Below, piece after piece: positions 51,904 to 61,500 of a stretch of 64,000 nt of DNA (within the stretch, counting starts at the first letter, position 1; the number at the start of each line of letters is the position of its first letter). The notes beneath the pieces were generated by a model, which saw only the letters and a program-made list of their open reading frames with translations, had not been told where the DNA came from and did not search any database. A program made the position numbers and the translations under genes. Origin of the DNA: Streptomyces sp. NBC_00576 (GTDB lineage: Bacteria; Actinomycetota; Actinomycetes; Streptomycetales; Streptomycetaceae); the NCBI RefSeq assembly GCF_036345175.1, contig NZ_CP107780.1, positions 2,170,001 to 2,234,000 on the forward strand. Reading direction: 5' to 3'.

Positions 51904-52772
51904 GAGGCCGCCCTCCCGGACGCTTGCGGGGTGGCGGCCGGCCGGCGGACCCGCACGGGCACCGCCCGTTCGGCGGCGGGGCGCGGTAGCCAGCGGGTGA
52001 CGCGGCGTCCGGCGACCTCGACGGCGGTGGAGGTGAGCCAGCCGAGGAGGCCGATGGTGGCCATGCCGACGAGGACGCCGGGATAGTTGACGATGGTGTA
52101 GTCCTGCCAGGTGCGGTAGCCGACGCCGTACTGGCCGGAGATCATCTCGGCGGAGATGACACAGATCCAGGACACGCCGATGCCCACCGAGAGCCCGCCC
52201 AGGATGCCGGGCAGTGCGCCGGGCAGGACGACGGAGGCGAGGATGCGCAGCCGGCCGCCGCCCATGGTGAGGACGGCCTCCTCCCAGACCGGGGCCAGGG
52301 CCCGGACGGCGTGCCGGGTGGAGACCAGGACCGGGAAGAAGGCGGCGGTGAAGGTGATGAAGACGATGCCCTGCTCGTTGGTGGGGAAGAGCAGGATCGC
52401 CACCGGTACGAGGGCGATCGCCGGGATGGGGCGCAGGACTTCGAGGAGCGGGCCGAGCAGGTCGGCGGCGATCCGGGAGCGGGCGATGGCGGTGCCGACC
52501 GCGATCCCGGCCACCGCGGCGAGCGCGAAGCCGGTGAGGATGCGGGTCAGGCTGTCCGTGAGGTCCTGCCAGTAGACGGCCGTGCCGAGGCGGTGCCCGA
52601 ACTCGCGGGCGACCTGGGTGGCGGTGGGGAACTGGGCGAACCGCAGCCACAGATTGACGTGCCGGCTGGTGAGCAGCTGCCAGATGCCGAGCGCGGCCAG
52701 CAGCGAGGCCGCGCGCAGCGCGTAGCGGGTACACGGGGAAAAGGAGGAGGCAGCGGCGGAGGGGGCGGTCAT
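51900..52772 (-). CDS. NitT/TauT-type ABC importer permease
   Basis: A 290-residue membrane permease (SsuC/TauC type) with about six helices and the coupling loop E-E-A-V-L-T-M-G-G-G-R-L-R. L-R-P-I-P-A-I-A-L-V-P and W-I-C-V-I-S-A-E-M-I are hallmarks of the family. The ATG at 52772 overlaps the binding-protein stop by four bases, and its own stop overlaps the ATPase ATG, so the three are strictly coupled. Confidence 0.92.
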   Translation of the reverse strand: MTAPSAAASSFSPCTRYALRAASLLAALGIWQLLTSRHVNLWLRFAQFPTATQVAREFGHRLGTAVYWQDLTDSLTRILTGFALAAVAGIAVGTAIARSRIAADLLGPLLEVLRPIPAIALVPVAILLFPTNEQGIVFITFTAAFFPVLVSTRHAVRALAPVWEEAVLTMGGGRLRILASVVLPGALPGILGGLSVGIGVSWICVISAEMISGQYGVGYRTWQDYTIVNYPGVLVGMATIGLLGWLTSTAVEVAGRRVTRWLPRPAAERAVPVRVRRPAATPQASGRAAS

Positions 52773-54208
52773 TTGGCTGCCGCCTGCCGCAGTGCCGTGG
52801 CGTAGCTGACGATCCGTGCTCCGGGGTGGGCGGCGGTCCACGCGTCGGCGGCGGCCTCGGTGACGAAGGGCTCCAGGTCGGTGCCGTCCTGGGCCCAGAC
52901 CGACTTGTCGGCGAACCAGCGGGTGCCGGTGGTGGCGTCAGGGACGTACGCGGCCCGTACGGCGGTGCTGTGCGCGGCGACGTAGCGCAGCAGGGCGGCC
53001 GGGTCGGCGTAGGTGCTGGTGGTGGACGCGCCCTTGAGCCAGACTTCGGGCCGGGAGGCGGGGGCCGTGGCGGCGACGGCCTTGGCGTATCCGGTCCCGG
53101 TTCCGCCGCCGGTCCCGGCTCCCTCTCCTTCTCCGTTTGCGTAGGCCTTCTTGAGGTAGCTGTCGTCGACGAAGTCGGAGACGTTCACCGGGCCGGCGAG
53201 CTTGGCGGAGACCAGCAGCGGGACGTCCTTCTTCAGGGCGGCGACCAACTGCGGCTTGAGGGTGGGGTCGAAGGTGGCGATGCCGCCCTTGCCGTTGTAG
53301 AGGTAGACGACCTCGGCGGGCAGGCCGGTGACCTCGGCGACCTTCTCGGCGGCGGTGACCGGGTGGGCGTCGAGATACGCGGTGGCCTTGATCTGGGCGG
53401 CGAGGAAGGCCTCGACGACCGCCGGGCGCCGGTCGGCGAAGGCGTCGCGCACGGTGACGCCGTGCAGGGTGGGCAGGCCGAGCGAGCCGCCGTCGTACAG
53501 GGCCTTCGCCTTGCCCTGGAAGGCCAGCAGGCCGGGCCAGGCCACGAACTGCGAGAGCGCGTCGACACTGCCCGCCTCCAGCGCCGAAGCGCCCACCGCG
53601 GGCTGCTGGTTGAGCTTGCCGATGTCCTTGTCGGGGTCGAGCCCCGCCTGCTCCAGGGCGCGGACGAGGGTGCCGTCGGCGGCCGATCCGACGCTCGTCG
53701 ACACCTTCTTGCCGCGCAGGTCGGCCAGTGACTTCAGGTCGGAGTCCGGGGCGGTGACCACGGTGTTGAGGGCACCGCGCGCGTTGTAGCCGGTGACGGA
53801 GACCAGTCGGGTCGGGGCGCCCAGCTGCTTGCCCCGGGAGGCGTTGATGAGCAGCGGGAAGTCGCCCATGGAGCCGATGTCGACCTTCCCGGCGACCATC
53901 GCGGCGGTGATCGGGGCGCCGGTGGCGTAGTCCTGCCACTCCACCTTGTAGGTGATGCCGTCGCGGGCGCCCTGGGCCTTCAGGGCGCTCTCGAAGTAGC
54001 CGAGGGAGCGCAGGAGGGTCCCGGCGGTGACGGTGTTGATGGTCTTGGACTGGTAGCCGACGGTCACGGTGACCGACTTGCTGTCGCTCGCGTCGGCGGA
54101 GCCGCCACAGGCGGTGAGCGGGAGGAGCAGGGCGGCGGCGAGGACGGCCGGAGCGATTCTGCGGGACCGGACTGTCGCGCGTGCCTGGGTGCGGGCCACG
54201 GAAGCCAT
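52769..54208 (-). CDS. NitT/TauT-type substrate-binding lipoprotein with C-terminal NosL-like extension
   Basis: A 479-residue exported lipoprotein. The signal ends with the lipobox L-T-A-C near residue 34. The NMT1/SsuA-type binding domain covers about 45-365, with V-G-Y-Q-S-K-T and G-K-V-D-I-G-S-M-G-D-F-P near the N-terminus. A Gly/Thr linker (G-E-G-A-G-T-G-G-G) then leads to an extra 100 residues that resemble NosL-type copper lipoproteins (Y-V-P-D-A-T-T-G, E-A-A-A-D-A-W-T-A-A-H-P-G-A-R-I-V-S-Y). That part is not usual in binding proteins and is a tentative match. The start at 54208 is 14 bases after the ferredoxin gene. Confidence 0.85.
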   Translation of the reverse strand: MASVARTQARATVRSRRIAPAVLAAALLLPLTACGGSADASDSKSVTVTVGYQSKTINTVTAGTLLRSLGYFESALKAQGARDGITYKVEWQDYATGAPITAAMVAGKVDIGSMGDFPLLINASRGKQLGAPTRLVSVTGYNARGALNTVVTAPDSDLKSLADLRGKKVSTSVGSAADGTLVRALEQAGLDPDKDIGKLNQQPAVGASALEAGSVDALSQFVAWPGLLAFQGKAKALYDGGSLGLPTLHGVTVRDAFADRRPAVVEAFLAAQIKATAYLDAHPVTAAEKVAEVTGLPAEVVYLYNGKGGIATFDPTLKPQLVAALKKDVPLLVSAKLAGPVNVSDFVDDSYLKKAYANGEGEGAGTGGGTGTGYAKAVAATAPASRPEVWLKGASTTSTYADPAALLRYVAAHSTAVRAAYVPDATTGTRWFADKSVWAQDGTDLEPFVTEAAADAWTAAHPGARIVSYATALRQAAAK

Positions 54209-54222
54209 GCGGGAGGAACCTT

Positions 54223-54450
54223 TCACCGGAGGAGGTAGGGCATGTTGACGGTGACCGCGCCGGTGGGGCAGCGGGCGGCGCACGGGCCGCAGTACCAGCA
54301 CTCGTCGACGTGCATGTACGCCTTGCTGGTGTCCGGGTCGATGGCGAGGGAGTCCAGCGGGCACATGTCGACGCAGAGGGTGCAGCCGTCGATGCACTTG
54401 GACCCGTCGATCGTGACGGGCACGTCGGCACGCTGGGGGACGAGAGGCAT
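54223..54450 (-). CDS. Small two-cluster ferredoxin (AprB/IorA-like 4Fe-4S)
   Basis: A 75-residue protein with two 4Fe-4S motifs: C-x3-C-x2-C-x3-C-P around residue 20 (C-I-D-G-C-T-L-C-V-D-M-C-P) and C-x2-C-x2-C-x3-C-P near residue 55 (C-W-Y-C-G-P-C-A-A-R-C-P). Flavoproteins such as APS reductase use similar iron-sulfur subunits (AprB), but the C-terminal tail of AprB is missing. It is the first structural gene of the cluster and would move electrons to or from the flavoprotein at 48398. The ATG at 54450 fits. Confidence 0.93.
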   Translation of the reverse strand: MPLVPQRADVPVTIDGSKCIDGCTLCVDMCPLDSLAIDPDTSKAYMHVDECWYCGPCAARCPTGAVTVNMPYLLR

Positions 54451-54515
54451 GGCTGTCTCCGGGAATCGGCTGGCGAGGGGTGTGAGAAAGGAAGAGCGGG
54501 AGGAGCAGGGGCGTG

Positions 54516-55286
54516 TCAGGCGGACCGGTGGAGCAGCCCGCGCATAGTGATCCGGTCACCCCGGAAGCGGATGAACTCCAGGTCCACGGGCCGCCCGTCG
54601 GACAGACAGGTGAGCCGCTCCAGCATCAGTACGGCCGCTCCGCGCGGAGCCTCCAGGACGGCGGCGGAGTGCGCGTCGGCGGTGACGGCCTCCAGGGTGA
54701 TCTCGGCGGTGCCCAGGCGCCGGCCGGTGATCTGCTCCAGCAGCCGGAAGACGTCGGTGTTCTCCAGATCGGCGCCGAGGAGTTCGACGCCGATGTCCAT
54801 CGGGATGTAGGTGAGGTCCAGCGACAGCGGCACCCCGCCCAGGCGGCGCAGCCGCTCCACGTACAGGACCTCGGCGCGCGGCTGCAGTCCGAGGCGGGCG
54901 GCGACCGGCCCGGGTGCGGGGACCGGGCTCATGGTGCGGACCTCGTTGGTGACGTGGCCGTGCTCGTGCAGGGTCTCGGCGAGTCCCATCAGCCGGTCCA
55001 GGCCGTGCGGGTACTTCTGACAGGTGACGACCGTTCCAACGCCGGGCAGCCGTTCGACCAGTTGTTCGGTTCGGAGCAGGTCAAGGGCCTGGCGGACCGT
55101 GTTGCGGGACGCTCCGTAGTCGGCGCCGATGGCGTCCTCGTGCGGGAGTACGCCGTCGGGGAAGCCCTCCGTCAGGAGCTGGTGACGCAACAGGTCGGCG
55201 AGTTGCCGGGCCCGGTCCGCGCGCAGCCGGCGGCGTCGCGCGGCCGCGACGGGCGCGGTGTGTTCGCGAATGCGGTCGGCGGGCAT
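54516..55286 (-). CDS. GntR-family regulator (HutC/UTRA type)
   Basis: A 256-residue repressor. The N-terminal winged helix (residues 15-85) has L-P-H-E-D-A-I-G-A-D-Y-G-A-S-R-N-T-V-R-Q-A, then a UTRA effector-binding domain (about 95-250, with V-L-Y-V-E-R-L-R-R-L-G-G-V-P and D-L-E-F-I-R-F-R-G-D-R). I choose ATG 55286 for its GGGAG site. It sits 65 bases before the ferredoxin gene on the same strand and is the first gene of the cluster, so it is the likely controller of the flavoprotein-transporter operon. Confidence 0.9.
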   Translation of the reverse strand: MPADRIREHTAPVAAARRRRLRADRARQLADLLRHQLLTEGFPDGVLPHEDAIGADYGASRNTVRQALDLLRTEQLVERLPGVGTVVTCQKYPHGLDRLMGLAETLHEHGHVTNEVRTMSPVPAPGPVAARLGLQPRAEVLYVERLRRLGGVPLSLDLTYIPMDIGVELLGADLENTDVFRLLEQITGRRLGTAEITLEAVTADAHSAAVLEAPRGAAVLMLERLTCLSDGRPVDLEFIRFRGDRITMRGLLHRSA

Positions 55287-55385
55287 CGGGGCTCCCAGCG
55301 GGGCGGGGGTTCGTGTCCCCCGGACCATAACCGTGGGCCGCCCTCCGTGGTGTTGCGGCAGTGTTGCGCCACCCCGGAATCGGTC

Positions 55386-55401
55386 GTTCACCGGTGTGAA
55401 C
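55386..55401. promoter_or_regulatory. Inverted repeat upstream of the GntR gene
   Basis: GTTCAC (55386-55391) and GTGAAC (55396-55401) with a four-base centre lie 100 bases upstream of the GntR ATG. The layout fits a HutC-type operator. Confidence 0.5.
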
Positions 55402-55431
55402 TGGCCGTTTGCCGCCGCGAGTGACAGATCT

Positions 55432-55459
55432 GCCACCTGGCCGCATCTCACCAGGTGGC
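55432..55459 (-). terminator. Terminator after the carboxylesterase gene
   Basis: GCCACCTGG (55432-55440) pairs with CCAGGTGGC (55451-55459), a nine-pair stem with a ten-base loop, six bases beyond the stop of the leftward esterase gene. Confidence 0.75.
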
Positions 55460-55464
55460 GGTGA

Positions 55465-57120
55465 TCAGCGTCGGGGGATCCCACCCGGGCGACGGAGACG
55501 CCGTACGGCGGACAGCGTTTCCGCGCCCCGTACGGGCAACCGGGGCCGGGCAGCCGACCCCGGCGCGGAGTCCGGAGTCGCCGGGGTCTCGGCGGTCCGG
55601 TCGGCGGCCCACAGGGCCAGTTCGCGGTCCCGTGGGCCCTCTACGGTGTGCGGGTCGCCGTCGCCGAAGATCCGCACGGGGTGCGAGGCGTCCCAGGGCT
55701 GCCAGCCCGGGTCACCGTCGACGGCGAAGCGTACCCACGCGGTGTGCATGGCCTCGGCGAGGTCCTGCGGGGCGCCCTCGCCCGCGAGCTTGGCGGATTC
55801 GGGGGCGTGATGGGTGTCGAACACGAATCCCAGTTCGATGGCGTGGCAGGCGCCCAGACCGGGATGGGTGGACGGCCAGGCGAATTCGTACACATGTGCC
55901 CGTCCACCCTCGCCGCCCGCGCTGCCCTCGCTGCCCTCGCTGCCGTCGCCTCGTGTGTCCGCGAGCCGGTGCAGCGGTACGCGGAGCAGGTGGTCGGTGA
56001 CCAGCTGGCCGACGAGGTCGGCCGTACCGGCGCCGGGATGCAGCGTGCGGTAGCCGCGCGGGACCTCGGGGCCGCAGTGGCAGCGGGCCATCGCGCCGGC
56101 CAGGGCGACCGTACCGAGCCGGTCGACGCGCTCCACGAGCCCGCCCGGCACCAGCCACAGCCGGTACTCGTCCCGGGTCCAGCCCAGCAGCAGGTCGACG
56201 TCGGCGGCGACCCCGTCGACCAGTGCCTCCAGGGGGTCGCGGGGTACGAGGTCGCCGTCGACGACGATGCCGAAGGCGGGCCCGCCGAGCACCGGACTGC
56301 TCAGCCGCCCCACCTCGCCCTGGGTACGCAGCAGCAACTCCCGGTCGACGGCAGCGAAGGCCTCGGCGGTCGCCGGGATCTTCAGCCGGGTCGCCATCCG
56401 GCGCACCATCCGCCGTACCTTCTCGCGGTCGCTCGCCTCGGGCGGACCGCTCTGCAGCACCGCCCGCCGGAAGAGCCCCTGTGCCCGTGGGGAGGCGAGC
56501 AGCGCGCCGATGCTGATCGCACCGGCCGACTGGCCGAAGACGGTGACGCGGTCGGGGTCGCCGCCGAAGGCCGCGATCGACGCCCGTACCCACTCCAGCG
56601 CGGCGAGCTGGTCACGCAGGCCGGGGTTCGGGGGTGCGTCCGGGAAGAGGCCGTAACCCTCCACGCCCAGACGGTAGTTGACCGAGACGAGGACCACACC
56701 GTCGCGGGCGAAGGCGTGGCCGTCGTAGACGGGGACAGCCGATGAGCCACGGGTCAGGGCGCCGCCGTGGATCCACACCATGACCGGGAGCCGGGCGCCA
56801 CGAGCGGGCTGAGGTGTCCACACATTGAGGTTGAGACAGTCGTCGCCGGGCACCACCGGGTCCGACAGCAGCCGGGCGAAGGCCTCGGAGTACGGCGGTT
56901 TCGGCGCGGTGGGACCGAAGCCGCCCGCGTCGCGCACCCCGTCCCAGGGGGTGGGCGGCACGGGCGGCCGGAACCGGCGGGGGCCGAAGGGCGGTGCGGC
57001 GTACGGGATGCCACGGAACACGGCGATCCGGTCGCCCCCGTGCCCTTCGCGTACCTCGTATCTGCCACGGACGTCCCCGTAGGGCGTCCTGACCACGGGC
57101 TCCGCCAGTTCTGCCGTCAT
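55465..57120 (-). CDS. Type B carboxylesterase
   Basis: A 551-residue esterase of the para-nitrobenzyl esterase/cholinesterase family. The oxyanion-hole loop is V-W-I-H-G-G-A-L, the nucleophile is Ser198 in F-G-Q-S-A-G, and the acid/His region holds H-A-I-E-L-G-F-V. E-D-C-L-N-L-N-V-W is replaced by D-D-C-L-N-L-N-V-W. There is no signal peptide, so it should act inside the cell. It follows the pectin genes at 93 bases on the same strand and ends at a terminator, so it may process ester groups on pectic fragments; the link is positional only. Confidence 0.88.
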   Translation of the reverse strand: MTAELAEPVVRTPYGDVRGRYEVREGHGGDRIAVFRGIPYAAPPFGPRRFRPPVPPTPWDGVRDAGGFGPTAPKPPYSEAFARLLSDPVVPGDDCLNLNVWTPQPARGARLPVMVWIHGGALTRGSSAVPVYDGHAFARDGVVLVSVNYRLGVEGYGLFPDAPPNPGLRDQLAALEWVRASIAAFGGDPDRVTVFGQSAGAISIGALLASPRAQGLFRRAVLQSGPPEASDREKVRRMVRRMATRLKIPATAEAFAAVDRELLLRTQGEVGRLSSPVLGGPAFGIVVDGDLVPRDPLEALVDGVAADVDLLLGWTRDEYRLWLVPGGLVERVDRLGTVALAGAMARCHCGPEVPRGYRTLHPGAGTADLVGQLVTDHLLRVPLHRLADTRGDGSEGSEGSAGGEGGRAHVYEFAWPSTHPGLGACHAIELGFVFDTHHAPESAKLAGEGAPQDLAEAMHTAWVRFAVDGDPGWQPWDASHPVRIFGDGDPHTVEGPRDRELALWAADRTAETPATPDSAPGSAARPRLPVRGAETLSAVRRLRRPGGIPRR

Positions 57121-57213
57121 CTGCCCACCAGCCCCTCGCCGCCGCGCGTGAACCGTTCAGATCAGAGCAACACATGACCTGCCGGTATTCCCGCGGAAGG
57201 GGCCGAGGTGGAG

Positions 57214-58491
57214 CTATTTGGCGTACATCACCGTCCCGAAACCGAGCTGGTCGAAGCCGCCGCTCGTCGTGCCGTAGTCACCTCCCCCGCCCTCGGGGCG
57301 GATGCTCTCGGCCATCGCCTGGATGTACGGCACGGACAGGCCGCGCCGCTTGGCGTAGTGGTAGTAGAGGATGTCCCAGACCGGGCGGACCTGGCCCCTG
57401 TTCACGGAGGAGATCACGGTCTGTGACGACTGGGAACAGTTCTGGCCGGTGCCCCAGGTGTAGGTGGTGAACGGGACGTCGTTGCCCAGGTTGTACTTGG
57501 CGACGTACTGGGCAGCCTTCATGAACCGGTTGCTGTCGTAGCCGTACAGGTCGTCGCCCTGGGACCAGGCCATCTCGCAGAAGGCACCCATCTGGCCCAT
57601 GCCCATCATGGTGTGCCCCTGGTCGCGTCCCGACTCCTGCCACTGGCCGAGGGCGTAGCCGGCGGAGTCGGTGTAGAGGTAGGGGACGGCATGGGCGAGG
57701 GAGCCGTTTCCGGCGCCCGTCTTGAAGTAGTTGACCGCCTGGTCGTACTTGGCCGCGTCGTCGCACAGGATCCCGATCGCGAGGATCGAGTTCATGTTGC
57801 AGAGGTCCCAGTTGGACCAGTAGTTGGTGATGCAGGCGTCGTTGTGGCCGGTGAGGAACTGGTTGTTGAGCGGGTAGAAGACGTCGAGCATCATCGTCTT
57901 GAACCGGCCGAGGTCGAACCCGCTGTAGCCGCGCATGAGTTCGGCGGCGTTGGCGAACTGGTAGCCGTAGATCCCGGCGGCCAGGAAGCGGTCGGCGTTG
58001 CCGGTGACGTTGGTGAGGGTCGACGACCAGGCGTTGAGGATGGCGACCGCCCTGTCGCCGTTGGCCGTGGTGCCCGCGATCTTCCAGCGCAGGGCGTTCT
58101 GGTACGCGGCGTGGATGTCGTTGTAGAGGAGGTTGTAGTTCTCGCCGGTGCCGCCCCGGACGATCGTGGCCTGGGGCCGGGCCGTCCAGGTCGACGCCGA
58201 GTGGGAGTTGGCGGTGAGGCGGTTCCAGCCGGAGAGCCAGGGGTCGTCGCCGGCGGCGACCCGTACCTTGGCGCGGTTGAGTTCGCCGTACGCGTGGAGC
58301 ATGCCGGGGTGGGTGAAGGTCGCGGGCGCGGCCTCCGCGGCGGGGGCCGTGAGCGCGGCGGCTGACGCGCCCACGGCGAGAGCGGCGGTGAGACCGCCGG
58401 CGGACCTCAGCAGTCCGCGGCGGCTCAACTTGGGCTGGTTGTCGTGAACTTGGTGGGCGTAGGAGTGCTTGTGGGGGTTTTCGCGGCTCAT
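57214..58491 (-). CDS. Secreted alginate-lyase-family protein (short paralogue)
   Basis: A 425-residue exported protein. A Tat signal (S-R-R-G-L-L-R-S) ends at A-A-P near residue 55. The rest is an all-helical alginate_lyase-type domain (Pfam alginate lyase fold) with N-W-D-L, Q-E-S-G-R-D-Q-G-H and D-L-Y-G-Y-D. It is a clear paralogue of residues 40-390 of the next enzyme in the operon. The position next to a GH28-like enzyme suggests action on uronate-rich plant polymers, but the exact substrate is unknown. A GGAGATG site precedes the ATG at 58491. Confidence 0.85.
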   Translation of the reverse strand: MSRENPHKHSYAHQVHDNQPKLSRRGLLRSAGGLTAALAVGASAAALTAPAAEAAPATFTHPGMLHAYGELNRAKVRVAAGDDPWLSGWNRLTANSHSASTWTARPQATIVRGGTGENYNLLYNDIHAAYQNALRWKIAGTTANGDRAVAILNAWSSTLTNVTGNADRFLAAGIYGYQFANAAELMRGYSGFDLGRFKTMMLDVFYPLNNQFLTGHNDACITNYWSNWDLCNMNSILAIGILCDDAAKYDQAVNYFKTGAGNGSLAHAVPYLYTDSAGYALGQWQESGRDQGHTMMGMGQMGAFCEMAWSQGDDLYGYDSNRFMKAAQYVAKYNLGNDVPFTTYTWGTGQNCSQSSQTVISSVNRGQVRPVWDILYYHYAKRRGLSVPYIQAMAESIRPEGGGGDYGTTSGGFDQLGFGTVMYAK

Positions 58492-58529
58492 TGCGATGCA
58501 TCTCCAATCCTGGTGGGGTCCAGGAGTGA

Positions 58530-61500
58530 TCAGGTGGGGCTGATGCTCACCTCGTCGAAGTACGAGGTGCAGCGGGCCAGGGGGTCGCGGGAGCAGACCA
58601 CGAGGCCCACGTAGTAGGCGGCGTCGCCGAAGCCGGGGATGTCTCCCTCGGCGAGGGGGGTCCAGCTGACGCCGTCATCGGTGGAGAAGGCCGCGGAGAA
58701 GGTGGTCCCCGTGCGCTTCAGCCTTAGCAGGGAAGGGAGTTGAAGGGTCGGTCCGGCGGTTCCGGTGAAGGCCGAGGCGCCCGCCACCGTCTTGCGCAGC
58801 ATCAGCTGTGCGCTGGTACCACCGGTGACGATCACCCCGGCCGCCTGGTCGAACGGCGACAGGGACTTGGCCATGAGCAGCCCGACCCGGTCGGCGGCCG
58901 TGGCTCCGGTGCGGGAGACCAGCCGGGCGGTGAGGACGCTGTCCCCGGTGACCGGCCGTCGGACGAACTGCCCGGTCATGCCCTGCCCGTTGACGTTCAG
59001 GTCGGTCCCGGCGCCTCGCACGACGAAGGTCCCGTCCGTGTACGAGGTCGAGCCGGGCGTGCGTACCGCCGCCACGCCGTAGGTCCCCAACTCCCGTTCG
59101 TCGACGACGACATCACCGAGGTCGCCGTACGTCCAGGGGGCGGGCGGCGGGGCGGAGACGGTGAGCGTGAGGGGGGCCGTCGCCGTGCCGGAGGCGTTGC
59201 TCGCGGCCGTGGTGACGGCGAACTCCCCACTCTCGGCGGGCGTTCCGGAGACGAGCCCGGTACGCCGGTCAACGGTCAACCCCTTCGGCAGCCCGGCGGC
59301 GGTGAACCGCACAGGCTCGTGCGAGGCCCGGATCAGGTGCCGGAACGGGACGCCCACGTTGGCGAACGCCATGCCGGCCGACAGCGCCTCGGGCACCGAC
59401 GGTGTCGGCATCAGGGCGGAGGTGGGCGCCGAACGCGGGCCACGGCCACCCGAGTTGGTCTTGGCGACGGCGTAGCGGTACGTCCGTCCTGGCGTTCCGG
59501 TGGCGTCCGCGTACCGCACGCGGGTGCCGAACCCGACCGGTCCGACGCCGGTGGCGACACTCTCGTACGGGCCCTCGGGACGCGTGGCCCGCAACACCGT
59601 GTACCGCGCCGACAGGTCGGGGTCGGTCCACATCAGCTCGATGGCGTCGGCTCCGGTGGCCGCCCGCAGATCGGTGGCGGTACGCCGGGGACGCGGCACG
59701 CACCAGACGGGGCCGGAAGCGGAGGTCACCTGGACGTTGTCGAAGGCGCCGGTGCCGGTCTCGGCGTACTCCGCGTCGATGCCCAGGCAGGAGGTGAGCG
59801 CGAGCCCGGCGTACACCGTGCGCCCCAACTCGACCTCGGTGACGCCTACTTGGGTCCAGTGCTCACCGTCCGGGGAGATGGACCCCGTGCAGCGGCGGCC
59901 CTTGCGCGCGACGCGGACCCAGTACGGGGCCCGCAGCCGGTAGCCGTCGCCGGCGGCCTCGACGTAGGGCGCCTGAAGTGGTGTCGCCGATTCCGGGAGC
60001 GTGCCGAGGTCGGAGATCGGGAAGGACGCGGCCGTGGTGATCGTCTGCTGCTGCGAGGGCGGTACCGGGGTGCTGCCCGTCGCCGAGACCGCCGCTCCGG
60101 GCGCCGGGCGTACGGTCCACACGCCGCTCCAGGTGTGCAGCGGCAGGCCCTGGATCAGCATCGACGCGTGCGGGGCGGCGGCGTCCAGGGAGGCGCGCAG
60201 GGTGACGCCGATCTTGGAGTACTGGGAGCTGAGCGGCCACACGATCCGCGCGGTGACCGTGCCGTCGCCGCGCAGGGGCACGTGGGCCAGGTGGTGGGTG
60301 TCCGCCGTGCCGCCCGCCTCCAGCACGAATCGTTCGCCGTCGAAGACCGCCGAGCCGGGGACGCCCGTCTCCCCGACGTCCTGGCTCGACCAGGGCGCGG
60401 GAAGGCCGGCGGATCCCGCAGCCCATCCCGAACTACCGCTCACACCAAGGGAGTTGGACGCGATGACGGTGTAGTAGAAGGTCCGGCCCCGGTGAATGTC
60501 CCGGTCCGTGTACGTGTACGTGTACGTGTCGGTGGTCGCCGCGGCGGCGATCGTCTCGTACGGGCCCTCGGGGCGGGTGGCCCGCCGGACCGTGTAGCCG
60601 GTCGCCCACGCGGACGGGAGCCAGGAGACGGTGACGGTGTCGTCCGCGCCGTGTGCCGTGACGCCCGCCGGGACGGTGGGCGCGGCCGGTGCGGGCGCCG
60701 TTGTGCCCGCGAAGGTCAGGGTGCCCCAGCTCGGCAGGTCGTCGTTGCTGCCCTCCACGACACGGGCGCCGCCTGTTCCCCGGAAAACGGCGGCCTTCGT
60801 GTACGGGGCGTCGAGGCCGCGTACGCCCGCGTAGTGCGCGTACGCCATCTCGTAGATCGGGGGCAGGCTGCCGCGGACCTTGTCCGACACCGTCGTCTTG
60901 ATGTACTTGCCGGTGCGGTCGAGGTCGGGGGTGAAGGGGACGGCGGCGCCGAGGTTGTAGCGGGCCGCGTACTCGACGTTGGCGAGGAGCCGGTTGTCGT
61001 CGTAGCCGTACAGGTCGACGCCCTGGTTCCAGGCGACCTGGGCGGTGTCGGCGTGCAGGCCGACAGCGAGCTGTTCGTGGCCCTGGTCGCGGCCGCTCTC
61101 CTGGCCCTGGCCGGCGTCGGTGACGATGCGGTGGCGGACGCTGCCGTTGCCTGCGCCGGCCGCCATGAACCGCAGGGCGTCCTCGAAGAGGGTCGGCTCC
61201 TCGCAGAACACACCGATGGCCAGGATGGTCTGCAGGGCCGTCAGGTCCCAGTTGCCGTTGGCGTAGAGCATGTAGCCGGACACCGCCGGATACCAGACAT
61301 CGAGGAAGGACGCCTCGCAGCGGGCGATGTCAGTGTCCGTCCAGCCGTCGTAGTCGCCGCCGTGGCGCAGGAGTTCGGCCGCGTTGACGAACTTGAAGGC
61401 CTGGAGTCCGGCGCCGAGCGGTCCGTCGGCGCCCGTGACGGCGGTGAGCGAGGCCGACCAGACGTTGAGGAGGTCGCGGGCCTTGTCGGCGTGGGCGCGG

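Noticed and set aside
50913..52086. Rightward open frames opposite the flavoprotein and ABC genes
   Set aside because: No domains and antisense to coupled genes.
57524..57535. AACCGGTTGCTG matching the LacI operator inside the lyase gene
   Set aside because: It lies in the coding sequence for a conserved S-N-R-F segment and has no promoter context; probably a chance match.
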